Positions 7,006 through 7,176 of a stretch of 7,176 nucleotides of DNA are shown here, piece after piece. The DNA comes from Bacteriovoracaceae bacterium (lineage in GTDB: Bacteria; Bdellovibrionota; Bacteriovoracia; Bacteriovoracales; Bacteriovoracaceae), in the NCBI GenBank assembly GCA_023954595.1, contig JAGSHJ010000150.1:1-7176 (forward strand), read 5' to 3'. The notes beneath the pieces were generated by a model, which had not been told where the DNA came from, did not search any database, and saw nothing but the letters and a program-made list of their open reading frames with translations. The first letter of the stretch is position 1. Every line of letters begins with the position of its first letter. The translations under genes and the position numbers were made by a program.

Positions 7006-7176
7006 ATGGCAAAGGAAAAATTTGATCGTAGTAAACCGCACGTAAACATCGGTACTATTGGTCACGTAGATCACGGTAAAACAACTTTGACAGCTGCAAT
7101 CACAATGACAATGGCCGAGAAATTCGGTGGTGTTGCTAAAGATTACGCTGCAATCGATTCCGCTCCGGAAGAAAAA
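7006..7176 (+). CDS. tuf: Translation elongation factor Tu (3'-truncated by window edge)
   Basis: EF-Tu is the GTPase that carries aminoacyl-tRNA to the ribosomal A site. Only the first 57 of about 395 residues are visible and the frame is open to the last base. The start MAKEKFDRSKPHVNIGTIGH is typical, with the P-loop GHVDHGKT at residues 19-26 and the run into switch I, ending at IDSAPEEK just before the expected RGITI. Among the few isoleucine codons here none is ATA, unlike fusA. It lies 10 bases after fusA with a strong ribosome binding site. Whether it is the only tuf copy in the genome cannot be told from this window. Identification is certain. Confidence 0.98.
   Translation, partial: MAKEKFDRSKPHVNIGTIGHVDHGKTTLTAAITMTMAEKFGGVAKDYAAIDSAPEEK

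Overview
The window covers five genes of the core transcription and translation machinery, all on the plus strand and closely packed: the 3' 95% or so of rpoC (RNA polymerase beta'), rpsL (ribosomal protein S12), rpsG (S7), fusA (an elongation factor G) and the first 57 codons of tuf (EF-Tu). This is the rpoBC cluster joined directly to the str operon. No mobile element, CRISPR array, tRNA or rRNA gene is visible, and I see no new multi-gene system.

Organism: a bacterium with fairly AT-rich DNA. RpoC carries an insertion of about 187 residues between the trigger-loop helices and the conserved C-terminal part, in the place of the SI3 insertion of E. coli beta'. That points to a Gram-negative, proteobacteria-like lineage. 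No L7Ae-type gene lies between rpoC and rpsL, as is common in Firmicutes. Overall protein style suggests the former Deltaproteobacteria, perhaps Bdellovibrionota/Bacteriovorax-like bacteria. This placement is inferred from memory of the families, not from a search.

Layout: rpoC runs in from the left edge, with its reading frame starting at base 3, and ends at 3914. A 76-base gap follows. It holds a perfect 11-bp inverted repeat (3930-3961), a promoter-like pair of hexamers overlapping that repeat, and a strong ribosome binding site for rpsL (3991-4365). rpsG (4377-4847) follows after 11 bases and is probably translationally coupled. The next gap, 72 bases, holds a textbook intrinsic terminator (4871-4897). 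fusA (4920-6995) starts 22 bases beyond its T-run behind a weak Shine-Dalgarno sequence. tuf (from 7006) follows after 10 bases with a strong Shine-Dalgarno sequence overlapping the fusA stop.

Together these genes make the RNA polymerase catalytic subunit, two proteins of the small-subunit decoding and head regions, and the two elongation GTPases. The unusual part is fusA. It is set off from rpsL-rpsG by the terminator, uses rare ATA isoleucine codons far more often than its neighbours, and encodes an EF-G whose two domain IV tip loops differ from the canonical sequence. One difference is an Asp where E. coli and human mitochondrial EF-G1 have a conserved His. This fits a divergent or subfunctionalised EF-G paralogue in the str position, and is the observation most worth following up.
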